In this document: positions 43,834 through 52,784 of the stretch, piece by piece
Layout of the letters: each line of letters begins with the position of its first letter
How positions within the stretch are numbered: the first letter of the stretch is position 1
Assembly (NCBI GenBank): GCA_903923905.1
Contig: CAIXZH010000036.1
Coordinates: 1-57,370 of the forward strand
Length of the DNA stretch: 57,370 bases
Origin: an uncultured Bacteroidia bacterium
Lineage (GTDB): Bacteria > Bacteroidota > Bacteroidia > Bacteroidales > Prolixibacteraceae
Direction of reading: 5' to 3'
The notes under the pieces: generated by a model
Database searches by the model: none
Told to the model about the DNA's origin: nothing
The model's input: the letters and a program-made list of their open reading frames with translations, nothing else
Position numbers and translations under genes: made by a program

Positions 43834-45441
43834 CTATCGATTACCGCTTTCCTTTAGCCCCGCCACCTTGATTTCTCCTGGAGTGTAAAGTGATTTAATA
43901 TTCCTCATATCGTTGTTATACAGCGATATGTCAGCATTGGCATCTCCTGTGAAATGCACCAGGCTGTTTGATTGTCCCGCAATATGGCTTGCTCCGATAC
44001 GGATCATCCGGGATGCTTCAAGGAAAATATCCGCGGTATTTTTCGAAGAACTGCTTAAATGAAGCTGATCAAAACCGGCATCGCTGATATCAGAGAGATA
44101 GATAGCCGGCCTCGGGTCTTCATTTTTTGTAACAAGCTGAACATCCTCAAAATGAATGTTTTCAGCATGACGGATATAGAATCCATAGGAAGGCAGGTAT
44201 CCAAACATGTCGTATTCTGGATATGATTTCTCCTTTTCGGATACTTTATGGATAATATCTTCCGCTTTCCCATCGCCTTCAAATTCAATCCGGATATGGC
44301 TTAATCGTATATTCCTGACCGGATAACCCGGAATTCCCGTGATTGAACAGCCGACCCTTTGTGCACCGGTAGCGGTTACATTGCTGATGGATATATTTTG
44401 CAATGCTCCAACATGGTCAATTTTGTGACCTTCTTCAAAAGGGCGTGCCCGGTTCCCCAAACGGATAAAAATCGGGCAAACGGGCCCGTCGATGCTGATA
44501 TTCGAAATGACAACGCCATCCAGCATTCCTCCATCAACCTCCTCCAAAGCGATCCCGGTATGTCCCCGGGGATTCCCTTCGATGGATTTATCGGTAACTT
44601 TAGATGGCCGGATCACGATGTTGGAAACAGAGACGTTTTTGAAGCCGGAATTCGATTCGGTCCCCATCTTCAGTGCATTGCAGTGACTGCTCAGCAGACA
44701 GTTGGTAATTACTATATTTTCGTTCCCCCTGCCTGAGGTGCTTTTAAGGGTAATTCCATCATCATCAGCATCTCCCACGCAATCAGATATCCTCACATCA
44801 TGACAACCATCCACATCGATCATGTCGTTGTTTTTGTTGCAATGGTTAAACACGTCGATGTTATGAATATAGAGCTTGTCACAAGCAAGGTAATGCTGCA
44901 TCCATAACGCCGAGTTCCGGAGTCTGACCCCCTCTGTCCTCACATTTTTGCATTGAATCATCCAGATCAGGTAAGGTCTGACCGAATAGGAATCGTCTTT
45001 TGAATGATTGTTCTCTCTGAAAGATCCCCCCTGCCCGTTAATTGTCCCCTCCCCTTCAATGGCGATATCCGAACAATTTTCGGCATAAATCAAGGCCCTC
45101 TTAACAATACCCTTTCTGAAAAAGGTATAATCGGGCAGGTTCACGGGATAATCGGCCAAACGGGGACTCCCGAACAACGTGGCACCCTTTTCAACAGAGA
45201 GGGTGACATTGCTTTTGAAATAGATCGTGCCGGAGAGGTAAGCCCCGGAAGGAATAACAACCTTTCCGCCGTTGTTCCTGCTGCACTCATCAATTGCAGC
45301 CTGGATTGCCTTCGTACTTAGGTATGCAGTATCTGATTTGGCTCCAAAATCAATTATATTGTACTCCTTTGCGGAGAGATTGGCTGACCCGAAAAAACCA
45401 ACACTTACTAAAACTATTACGCAAAATCTTATCTTATTCAT
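43834..45441 (-). CDS. GH28-type pectinase (parallel beta-helix)
   Basis: 535 residues. Signal peptide (ends near SANLSAKE), then YNIIDFGAKSDTAYLSTKAI and GGKVVIPSGAYLSGTI, the usual entry into the GH28 right-handed beta-helix. The active-site region reads NDMIDVDGCHDVRISDC and DADDDGITLKS, matching the NxD and DD motifs; the GHG position is occupied by SSHCNALKMGTES, a variant common in Bacteroidota members. It probably removes galacturonic acid or rhamnogalacturonan units; specificity is not determinable. First on the left of a long minus-strand carbohydrate series. Confidence 0.85.
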   Translation of the reverse strand: MNKIRFCVIVLVSVGFFGSANLSAKEYNIIDFGAKSDTAYLSTKAIQAAIDECSRNNGGKVVIPSGAYLSGTIYFKSNVTLSVEKGATLFGSPRLADYPVNLPDYTFFRKGIVKRALIYAENCSDIAIEGEGTINGQGGSFRENNHSKDDSYSVRPYLIWMIQCKNVRTEGVRLRNSALWMQHYLACDKLYIHNIDVFNHCNKNNDMIDVDGCHDVRISDCVGDADDDGITLKSTSGRGNENIVITNCLLSSHCNALKMGTESNSGFKNVSVSNIVIRPSKVTDKSIEGNPRGHTGIALEEVDGGMLDGVVISNISIDGPVCPIFIRLGNRARPFEEGHKIDHVGALQNISISNVTATGAQRVGCSITGIPGYPVRNIRLSHIRIEFEGDGKAEDIIHKVSEKEKSYPEYDMFGYLPSYGFYIRHAENIHFEDVQLVTKNEDPRPAIYLSDISDAGFDQLHLSSSSKNTADIFLEASRMIRIGASHIAGQSNSLVHFTGDANADISLYNNDMRNIKSLYTPGEIKVAGLKESGNR

Positions 45442-45622
45442 TTACAAATTATTACATATTTAAAGTTGTATTGTACGGAACTACCGAGATGTTTAAATAA
45501 TACCGGAGGTATCAGATAAGGGATCAAACAAAATTTTTAAACTTTCATAGATTATGTCAATCTTTCACAACCCTAAAACCTATCATAAGCACCAGATTTT
45601 GCAAACACTAATAATTAGAGCA

Positions 45623-47380
45623 TTACAAATTCTCCGGCGTCACCTTGCTATAGCTGATTCCGCTTCTTGAGAAGGTGACGTTGTAAGAAGGCCAGGTATT
45701 CAACTTATTGGCAAACTCCAGACCCTCTTTGACACCCCCTTTGACGAGGAAAAAACGCATGTTCATCTCAGGATTGTTCTTATTAAGCTCTTCCCTGAAA
45801 ACCAACTTTTGTTCCTTCATTTTCCAGGTTGCCGCGATATGTTCCAGCGAGCAATCCTTTACCAGGCTATAGCCATTATTCAGGTAGATAAATCCATTGG
45901 AAAGCGTAAATGCAGGATTATTCTTAAAGTCAGTTGGAATTTCAACGGCAATCTCCTCACCAGAACCGGCTGAATAAAAGAGTCCGCTGGCAGGGGTATC
46001 AAAAATAATTTCGACAGCACCATCTGTAGGACGTTCCCCTTTAATATTTAAGCTATAGAGATTTTCGCTGATCTTCTTTATACTGCTTACTGATTTTTCA
46101 GCTCTTACAGCAAAGGTGACCGGCAGTATTGCTACTGACCCGCTTGAAGCTTTTGAGGCGTTAATAGGTTCAACCTTACCACTCCTCGTATCCACCAGAT
46201 AATTTTTGTCATCCATTGGCAAGATTGCTTTCAACGCTTTCATGAGCTCGCTAATGGCCAATTCTGCATTTGCCACCTCATTGTCTGTATACTGAACCTC
46301 AACCAATAACGGCGACCAGCCGCTTGAATCGGAGACTTCTGATAACAGCAGGTGTTTCCATGCCTCAAGGATCAGTTTTTTAAGTTTGCTCACATCAAGT
46401 CCTTTGGAAGCGGCATAATCCACCAGTTTTTCAGCCATAAGAATTTTTCCGCGCATGTCGTACGATAGCGCCCTCGTAAGGCCATCCTTCTCAATGCCGG
46501 TTCGCTGCCTTCCCATCCACATAAATGGTCCGCAAACCTCCATATTCCAGGTTCCTTCCGGAACAAAAGGATAATCAGGGATCTGGTAACCCTTCGATCC
46601 CTTAATTTTCTGAACCAATTCGGTGATCGTTACAAACTTATAACCCTCCTTCTGAAGTCTTTTAAAGTTCTCAATACTTTTTTTCTCCTGCTCGGGAACA
46701 ATGTTAAAATCGCTGTTGTAATCGAGCGTATTAAACTCTTCACCATCGTCGAGGAAGGCAGATTCCCAATCCAGCCCATTTAATTTTTTTTCGCCTCCAT
46801 CGATTAGTCCTAAGATATGATCATTCCCGTAAGAGACATTCACCAGCGGAAGGGTCCTTGGGCGGTAATAACCATGTGGATCTGAGCTTGTAACCACAAC
46901 ATCATATTTATCCTTCAGCACACTGGCCATCGCAGGAGACCACTGCATCTCCTGTCCGAAAAATACCCGTGACCGTTTCATCCCATGATCTGCCAGAATC
47001 TGATCCGACAGCTCGATCGATTTCTGAAGGTCAATGGCCGGATAAGCAATAAAGAATTCATCGGAATAATGGGCAACGACCAGTTCAATCTGCCCTTTAT
47101 TCACCAGTTTCTTTAGCAGCGCCAATACTTCAGGATGCTCTTCGGCAAGGTCCTCTATCCCAAAACCCTGAATCTCAATATCGGATTTAAATTGAGGATT
47201 TTTTTCGAAAAATTGAAGTACCGGATAAAGTGAATTTTTAATAATCTTGGATTCAATGTGGTAGTCTCCTGCTACGTATTGAAAGTTAAAATGAAACATC
47301 CCTATGGCATATTTCTCCCGGGCATTCGAGATCATGCAGCAAAGCAGGAAGATCAGAAGAAGTTGAAGTGTTTTTCTCAT
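45623..47380 (-). CDS. Secreted GH57-like glycosidase
   Basis: 585 residues with a signal peptide (MRKTLQLLLIFLLCCMISNA). The N-terminal half resembles the GH57 (beta/alpha)7 domain: YAIGMFHFNFQYVAGDYHIE, FEKNPQFKSDIEIQGFGIED, HPEVLALLKKLVNKGQIELV and MQWSPAMASVLKD. The C-terminal half is beta-rich and unrecognised. GH57 enzymes act on alpha-glucans or alpha-galactosides and are usually cytoplasmic, so a secreted member of this type is of uncertain substrate. It may alternatively belong to a GH38/polysaccharide-deacetylase-like group. 181 bases separate it from the GH28 start. Confidence 0.6.
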   Translation of the reverse strand: MRKTLQLLLIFLLCCMISNAREKYAIGMFHFNFQYVAGDYHIESKIIKNSLYPVLQFFEKNPQFKSDIEIQGFGIEDLAEEHPEVLALLKKLVNKGQIELVVAHYSDEFFIAYPAIDLQKSIELSDQILADHGMKRSRVFFGQEMQWSPAMASVLKDKYDVVVTSSDPHGYYRPRTLPLVNVSYGNDHILGLIDGGEKKLNGLDWESAFLDDGEEFNTLDYNSDFNIVPEQEKKSIENFKRLQKEGYKFVTITELVQKIKGSKGYQIPDYPFVPEGTWNMEVCGPFMWMGRQRTGIEKDGLTRALSYDMRGKILMAEKLVDYAASKGLDVSKLKKLILEAWKHLLLSEVSDSSGWSPLLVEVQYTDNEVANAELAISELMKALKAILPMDDKNYLVDTRSGKVEPINASKASSGSVAILPVTFAVRAEKSVSSIKKISENLYSLNIKGERPTDGAVEIIFDTPASGLFYSAGSGEEIAVEIPTDFKNNPAFTLSNGFIYLNNGYSLVKDCSLEHIAATWKMKEQKLVFREELNKNNPEMNMRFFLVKGGVKEGLEFANKLNTWPSYNVTFSRSGISYSKVTPENL

Positions 47381-47818
47381 CGTATTGGTTTTTTTGTTTA
47401 TTGATATTATATTGACAACCTATTTTTACCACCATGGCACAAAGACATTAATGTAAACCAAGGCTCTAATCCTTAATTAGGATATTTTGTGCCCCTTTGT
47501 GTGGAATCAGATACTGTTTTAAATTATAATTAACCTTTTTTGCCCACAGGGCATCAATTTCAATAGAAAAACGAGGCAAGGAAAAACCATTGTCCATTAG
47601 GACGTTAACAGATAACCATTTAATTTCCTACGGAAAATTTGTTTTACGAAATATACTTTTCTATGGATATCGATCTCCTACAGAGAAATTTGAACAGCTT
47701 CTTAGTTTAAGATCTAAATTATGCTTTTACTTTTTAAAAGGTTCTAAATTTGCGGCCCACAGTGCTAAAATATTTCCTTAATTGTCAGATTAGTATATTA
47801 GCAAATTGTCACAATAGC
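47381..47818. other. Intergenic region with degenerate repeats
   Basis: 438 bases without a supported gene. Left part: CACAAAG (47438-47444) faces CTTTGTG (47495-47501), relics of the common GGCACAAAG-type repeat. Right part: TTCCTACGGAA (47625-47635) and TCTCCTACAGAGA (47674-47686), near-palindromes around CCTACGG/CCTACAG separated by AT-rich sequence, as in repeats dispersed in Bacteroidota genomes. No clear promoter for the GH57-like gene was found. Confidence 0.5.
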
Positions 47819-50098
47819 CTATTTCTTCACCGGAGCAGAGATTACCCCCAGGTATCTTCCCATCCAATAAGGCAAAAGCCAGGTATCGCCGGCACTAACC
47901 AGGGCGCCGCCATCTCCTCCGGAATCCAGTGTGAAAAACTGTCCGTTGTGCCTGTAAATTGGTATTTCGGACAACGGAAGCCGCTCCTTGGTTGTTTGTC
48001 CCCTGAAGTTGGCAGGGAGCCTATCGATATCTTTGCGGTGTGAGTTATGCATTGCCCAGTTTCGCAGATCCATCGGGTAATCTTTGAGGAATTCGATAGC
48101 GGGATCGAGATCAAACTCCTTCACCCCTGTCATGGCATAGGTAAAGCTCCACAATGCATTTTTCTCGGGCCGCTCAATTTCCCAGTGGTCCTTAATGGCT
48201 GCCAGATATTTTGTTTTTAGTTCACCGGTCAGGGCATATGGATAGAGTCCCCAGTAGGCCAGAAAATACATCTCATCGTCCGAGTGATTCCACTCCTCTG
48301 AAAGCACTTTACTCAGCTCATCAGCACCATTCGGCCCAATTTGGGAGAAAGGACGAGTCAGGTTTTCGAGATATCCGTATTTGGTCATCAGCATGTTCGC
48401 CTTTTCTTTATAAATCTCCTTTCCTGTAAAATGATAGGCAGTTTGTAGAAACGCGATGATATTTGAAGAGGTTATCTTCCGGTCGCCCACGTTTTTCGGA
48501 AATTTATTGACGTATGAGGGGTTCCATTTTCCCCACATGGTTGGCTCACCATCCACATCAATGATATAAAAGTCATTTTTCACAATATACCCCATGAGGT
48601 TATCAAGACATTTGAGTGCCCTTGCCTTCCACTGGGCATCGTCTGAAAGTTCCAGAATGAGCGTAAGGGCAAAGATCTGGCCAACAGTTTGATCGCTGCT
48701 TGCTGTCGAACGCCACGACCAGTTCGGATGGTCGGCTGCAGGAAGCCATAAACTAGCCGGACTACCCGTCAGCAGCTCTTTCTTCTTCCAGTCTGCACCT
48801 TTGGCATTTTCAATTTTATAATCACGTTCGATGCTCCGGGCAAACAACCCCGGGATATTGGTTACCGTGAATAGCCGTTCCATAGCCTCAAACGACTCAT
48901 AGGCGTTTTCTTTGGCATCTTCCGAGCCGGTTACTTTATACCGGAAAAGCTCTGAAGCAAGGTACATGCCGGTCCAGAGATTATCGCTGGGCTGATCACC
49001 TGTCTGAGCCGAGGAATATCCGTTTGGTATCCGGACAGAACTACTGTTGAACCCATAGCGGATATTCTTTTCTCGTACCTGCTTTTCATAAAACAGCGCC
49101 TTCTCCTCAAGTGTCATTGCCTTGAAATAAAGCTGTCCAAGCCCTTTATCGGTTAATACCAAAACACTTTGTTCAGGTCCGGCTTCAAGTGCAATAACCC
49201 GGTTTCCCGGGAGCCAGCGCTCTCCAGCATAATAACAATACTTGCCATTTTCTTTCAGATAGAAAGCGCCCCAGGTGGTACCGAACCAAAGATGACCGTT
49301 TAGCTCTTTAACTTCGGTAATTTCGGGACAGGGAACGGATGAAACCAGTTTCTTATCCGAAATCAGGAGATAACCCTCAGAGGTTCCCACGACGATATCC
49401 TTTCCCTTATCCGTTGATGCGGCACAGGTGATACCTGTTCCCGAGTATACTTCTTTTAAGGAATTGCCCGGAGTATATTCAGAAACCAGACTGGAGGTAA
49501 TCAACAGAAAACTATTTCTTGCAGGTTCATAGCGGATCTGCAAAACGCCTTTGAGGATTCCGCTCCACAGTTTTTTTCCGGACTGGTCAACGTAGATCTG
49601 CTGATCACCGTCAGAAATCATAAAGTGGAAATCATCACCCCCTGCAAAAAGAGTAGCTTTCGGAAGACCATGGTCGATCTGTATCCTTCCGGCCCAGGCA
49701 TTGCTGAACAACTGCTTATTGTCAAGATAAACGGTCTGGTTCCGGTAGGTTCCGATGGCCCGGATCTTCTTGGGGAGAATTTGCCGGTAGGAGATGTCAG
49801 GGGTAAATTTACCGGAATAAAAGAGCGAGCCGTTATCAGGAACCACAAGACCGCTGTCCGACAAAACGCGGATCTGCCTGTCGCGGTTTGCTGAAACAGC
49901 GATAGGATTAGAGGAATATTGGCCAGGAGTGAAATAATACCTGACACTCAGGTTTTGCAAATATGGCAAATCCTTATAAACCGGCTGTCCTTTATCAGTG
50001 ATTGTTTCAGAGGTGGATGGAGAATCCTTCTCCCTGAAACCGGCCAAAAGTAAATAGCCGAATATTAAAATCAGAACGTAAAATGGAATATTTCTCAT
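47819..50098 (-). CDS. Secreted beta-propeller plus alpha/alpha-toroid protein
   Basis: 759 residues. N-terminal hydrophobic signal or anchor (IPFYVLILIFGYLLLAGF). Residues about 60-340 look like a sensor-type beta-propeller (VVGTSEGYLLISDKKL, LWFGTTWGAFYLKENG, VLVLTDKGLGQLYFKAMTLE). The following about 370 residues are helical with Trp- and Asp-rich loops (DNLWTGMYLASELFRYKVTG, GLFARSIER, PNWSWRSTASSDQT, WNHSDDEMYFLAYWGLYPYA), like an (alpha/alpha)6 glycosidase or lyase toroid. The family is widespread but uncharacterised to my knowledge; enzyme activity is an inference. Confidence 0.6.
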   Translation of the reverse strand: MRNIPFYVLILIFGYLLLAGFREKDSPSTSETITDKGQPVYKDLPYLQNLSVRYYFTPGQYSSNPIAVSANRDRQIRVLSDSGLVVPDNGSLFYSGKFTPDISYRQILPKKIRAIGTYRNQTVYLDNKQLFSNAWAGRIQIDHGLPKATLFAGGDDFHFMISDGDQQIYVDQSGKKLWSGILKGVLQIRYEPARNSFLLITSSLVSEYTPGNSLKEVYSGTGITCAASTDKGKDIVVGTSEGYLLISDKKLVSSVPCPEITEVKELNGHLWFGTTWGAFYLKENGKYCYYAGERWLPGNRVIALEAGPEQSVLVLTDKGLGQLYFKAMTLEEKALFYEKQVREKNIRYGFNSSSVRIPNGYSSAQTGDQPSDNLWTGMYLASELFRYKVTGSEDAKENAYESFEAMERLFTVTNIPGLFARSIERDYKIENAKGADWKKKELLTGSPASLWLPAADHPNWSWRSTASSDQTVGQIFALTLILELSDDAQWKARALKCLDNLMGYIVKNDFYIIDVDGEPTMWGKWNPSYVNKFPKNVGDRKITSSNIIAFLQTAYHFTGKEIYKEKANMLMTKYGYLENLTRPFSQIGPNGADELSKVLSEEWNHSDDEMYFLAYWGLYPYALTGELKTKYLAAIKDHWEIERPEKNALWSFTYAMTGVKEFDLDPAIEFLKDYPMDLRNWAMHNSHRKDIDRLPANFRGQTTKERLPLSEIPIYRHNGQFFTLDSGGDGGALVSAGDTWLLPYWMGRYLGVISAPVKK

Positions 50099-50482
50099 TT
50101 GCTGGAATAATTAACTGGTCCAAACAAAGAAACATCATTTGACATGGGTAAACTTCTAATTATTTATTTAAATCTTATGGTTTATTAACCAAAAAGAGAT
50201 TTAAACAATTCGGCAATCGGACTTTTTGTTAATATTTAACTTCTGCAAGGAAATATAGTGAAAGTGAGATTGCTTCGGCACTCACAGGGTCAATCGTTCA
50301 AATAACAGTTTTATTCAAGAGTGCGAAGCAATCTCAAGAAGTAGTTTGATTTGTCAAACCTACTTCTAATGACTACCTGAAATGGAAGATTGCCTGGCCA
50401 CTCTGAGGATTATTCGATCTGATAACAGATCAAATATGGAATTAATAATGAGGACCGAAGTTCACAATAGTCTTTAATTAAT
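50099..50482. other. Intergenic region holding REP-like repeats
   Basis: 384 bases without a gene. AT-rich up to about 50240, then the palindromic repeats described separately (50264-50407), then AT-rich sequence before the DUF1080 stop. Confidence 0.5.
50264..50407. repeat. GAGATTGCTTCG-type repeats
   Basis: GTGAGATTGCTTCGGCACTC at 50264-50283 and its near reverse complement GAGTGCGAAGCAATCTC at 50319-50335 form a large hairpin. A second inverted repeat follows (AGTAGTTTGA with TCAAACCTACT, 50340-50363), and a third degenerate copy, AGATTGCCTGGCCACTCTGA, at about 50387-50406. This sequence type is a known dispersed bacterial repeat. Confidence 0.6.
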
Positions 50483-51085
50483 TTATTTATCCAGATTCCT
50501 GTAAAACAAGTCCTTAGCCTCAATTTTCATCCCCTTGTTATGGCCCTGAATAGCGAAATGACCAGTTTTATATTCGCTGTCATCATAAGTCATCACTAAT
50601 TTTCCATTGATCCAGAACTGAATATGGGAACCCACTGCCTTGATATGATAGTTGAACCACTCACCATCTTTAGTTAACAACTCGGTTGCCTTGCCTGTCG
50701 GTTTTCCCGGTTTCCATAACCATCCGGTATAGGCATCCGTAGTATTGCAGATCTGTGCCTCGTAGCCATTCGGGAAACTATCGGGTTTGTCTTGGGGTGG
50801 ATTCGCCCTGAAATAAAAGCCACTGTTGGCTTTGGAACCTTGTTCTGTGATCCGGAAAGTACCTCTTGCCTCAAAATCGGTACAAACGGCGTCTGTATAA
50901 ATATGTCCCATACCACCTTCTCCAACCAGGATACCATCCTTTACATACCAAGTGGCTTTTCCCCGGGCAAACCAGCCATTCAAATCCTTTCCGTCGAACA
51001 AAGAGATCCATTTAGGTTTTGCTTCAACCAGTCCGGAGAATCCGATCATTAATGCGATGAATAATAATACAGAAGTTTTTTTCAT
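50483..51085 (-). CDS. DUF1080 (3-keto-disaccharide hydrolase) family protein
   Basis: 200 residues with a signal peptide (MKKTSVLLFIALMIGFSG, cleavage after VEA). The single jelly-roll domain shows the family signature: KWISLFDGKDLNGWF, WYVKDGILVGEGGMGHIYTD, FEARGTFRITEQ, NSGFYFRANPP and GHFAIQGHNKGMKIE. Some members hydrolyse 3-keto glycosides made by a GFO/IDH oxidoreductase; no such oxidase is in the window, so activity here is uncertain. 69 bases from the SSS stop, likely the same transcript. Confidence 0.87.
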   Translation of the reverse strand: MKKTSVLLFIALMIGFSGLVEAKPKWISLFDGKDLNGWFARGKATWYVKDGILVGEGGMGHIYTDAVCTDFEARGTFRITEQGSKANSGFYFRANPPQDKPDSFPNGYEAQICNTTDAYTGWLWKPGKPTGKATELLTKDGEWFNYHIKAVGSHIQFWINGKLVMTYDDSEYKTGHFAIQGHNKGMKIEAKDLFYRNLDK

Positions 51086-51154
51086 GTTTTAAAAATTAGA
51101 AATTTGTTATAATACTTCTTAGATTGTTAACAGGTTATCTGAGAATAAGGCCAA

Positions 51155-52768
51155 TCAACTTAGCCAGATATACAGGAATAACGTAATGGATGCCAGAATG
51201 CCCCAATGCAATCTCCAATCAGTGATCCCTTCAAACTTTGGAACTCCTTTCGAGTAATTAATGGTCGTCTTGGCAAGCTTTTCCGGTGCCGTTTTTTCTG
51301 TGAATGCTGAGACGACAAATAATACACCCGTAATAAACATTTCGGCCCAAAGTCCCCGATAACCAAAGTTCAGCGTCAGTTTGTGATGAAGAAACGGAAA
51401 GAGTTCTTTGCCGGCTGAAGGGCCCAGTAATTGATCAATGACAAAAACAGTCGCAAGAATAACCCCAACAATTACAGAAACAGCAGCCCCCTTAAGGGTC
51501 ACTTTCTTGCTGACAATACCAAAAAAGATTGCCGGAAAAACCGGAATGACGAGATAGGCTGAGATGGTTTGCAAATACTTATATAACCCCTCTTCGTTTT
51601 TGTAAACCAGCCATGCTGCGCCCATTCCAAAAACAGCCACGATCATGATCACAAAACGACCAAACCTGACCTGTTTCTTTTCAGGGACATTTGGACGGAA
51701 CTCCAGAAGAAAATCGCGCACGACAAGCGTGGAAACAGAATTCAGTACAGCAATGGTAGACGATACCAAAGCCGCCATCAAGGAAGCCAGGAGCAATCCC
51801 CTCAATCCGGTGGGAAGAAGTTTATTCAATAACAGGACAAAAGTCTGCTTGGTAGCTTCACCATGCAACACGTCGGGAAATAAGGCATATGCGATAACTC
51901 CCGGTAGTGCAAATATAAAGATGGGGGTCAGTTTCAGCAATATGGCAAACATGGCTCCCCATCTTGCATGGTGAATATCCTGCGCTGCGAGTCCACGCTG
52001 GACATTGACCTGGTCAATTCCCCAATAGAAGATCCCGGCATAAAATGCGGTAGCCAGAATCCCCCAGAACGGGTAAACAGGATCGTCATACGGCTTGGCA
52101 ATTGATACCATGTCGGGTACTTTGGTCATCAGACCGTGCCATCCGCCAACTTTGTCGAGGCCTATAAATAGCATAATAGAAGTTCCGCCAAGCATGATCA
52201 CAACCTGAATAACATCGGTATAAGCCACTGCAGTAAATCCGCCTAACATTGTGAAGAGTGCCACGCACATCCCGACGATAATTACCGTTGTCATTACATT
52301 CCATCCCAGGATACTGTTCAGAACCAGTGCACCGGCAAAAAGGGTGAAGGCAAGTTTGGTCATGATGCTGATAACCAGCATTAATCCTGAAAACAGGGTT
52401 CTTGCGCGACGGTTATACCGCAACTCCAAAAATTCTGGGATCGTAAAGATTTTGTTCTTAATATAGTAGGGATACAATACTGCACAGGCAAAACCCAGCG
52501 TAATTGCACAGGTTAATTCAACAGATCCGGCTGAGAGGCCGTACCGGTACGAGTCGCCTGACAATCCTACCAGGTGCTCTGCCCCAATATTTGTAGCAAA
52601 CATCGAAGCGCCCACAATCGGCCATTTCATTGCCCTTCCACCCAGAAAAAAATTGGAACTGTTTTGTCCCGCTTTTTTGAGATAGGCCATATATAAACCA
52701 AAGGAGAGGCTGCCGCCTACGACCAGGGTCAATACAATCCAGTCAAGAATAGTTAGTGATAAGTTCAT
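51155..52768 (-). CDS. Sodium/sugar symporter (SSS family, SGLT-like)
   Basis: 537 residues with about 14 hydrophobic segments. SGLT-like motifs: NFFLGGRAMKWPIVGASMFA, GAEHLVGLSGDSYRYGLSAG, IPEFLELRYNRRARTLFSGL and WGIDQVNVQRGLAAQDI. Family members close to this import hexoses or disaccharides with sodium. It starts 16 bases after the epimerase stop, so it probably brings in the substrate of that enzyme. It is a different subfamily from the SSS at 22386. Confidence 0.9.
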   Translation of the reverse strand: MNLSLTILDWIVLTLVVGGSLSFGLYMAYLKKAGQNSSNFFLGGRAMKWPIVGASMFATNIGAEHLVGLSGDSYRYGLSAGSVELTCAITLGFACAVLYPYYIKNKIFTIPEFLELRYNRRARTLFSGLMLVISIMTKLAFTLFAGALVLNSILGWNVMTTVIIVGMCVALFTMLGGFTAVAYTDVIQVVIMLGGTSIMLFIGLDKVGGWHGLMTKVPDMVSIAKPYDDPVYPFWGILATAFYAGIFYWGIDQVNVQRGLAAQDIHHARWGAMFAILLKLTPIFIFALPGVIAYALFPDVLHGEATKQTFVLLLNKLLPTGLRGLLLASLMAALVSSTIAVLNSVSTLVVRDFLLEFRPNVPEKKQVRFGRFVIMIVAVFGMGAAWLVYKNEEGLYKYLQTISAYLVIPVFPAIFFGIVSKKVTLKGAAVSVIVGVILATVFVIDQLLGPSAGKELFPFLHHKLTLNFGYRGLWAEMFITGVLFVVSAFTEKTAPEKLAKTTINYSKGVPKFEGITDWRLHWGILASITLFLYIWLS

Positions 52769-52784
52769 CGTATATCAGTTAGTT

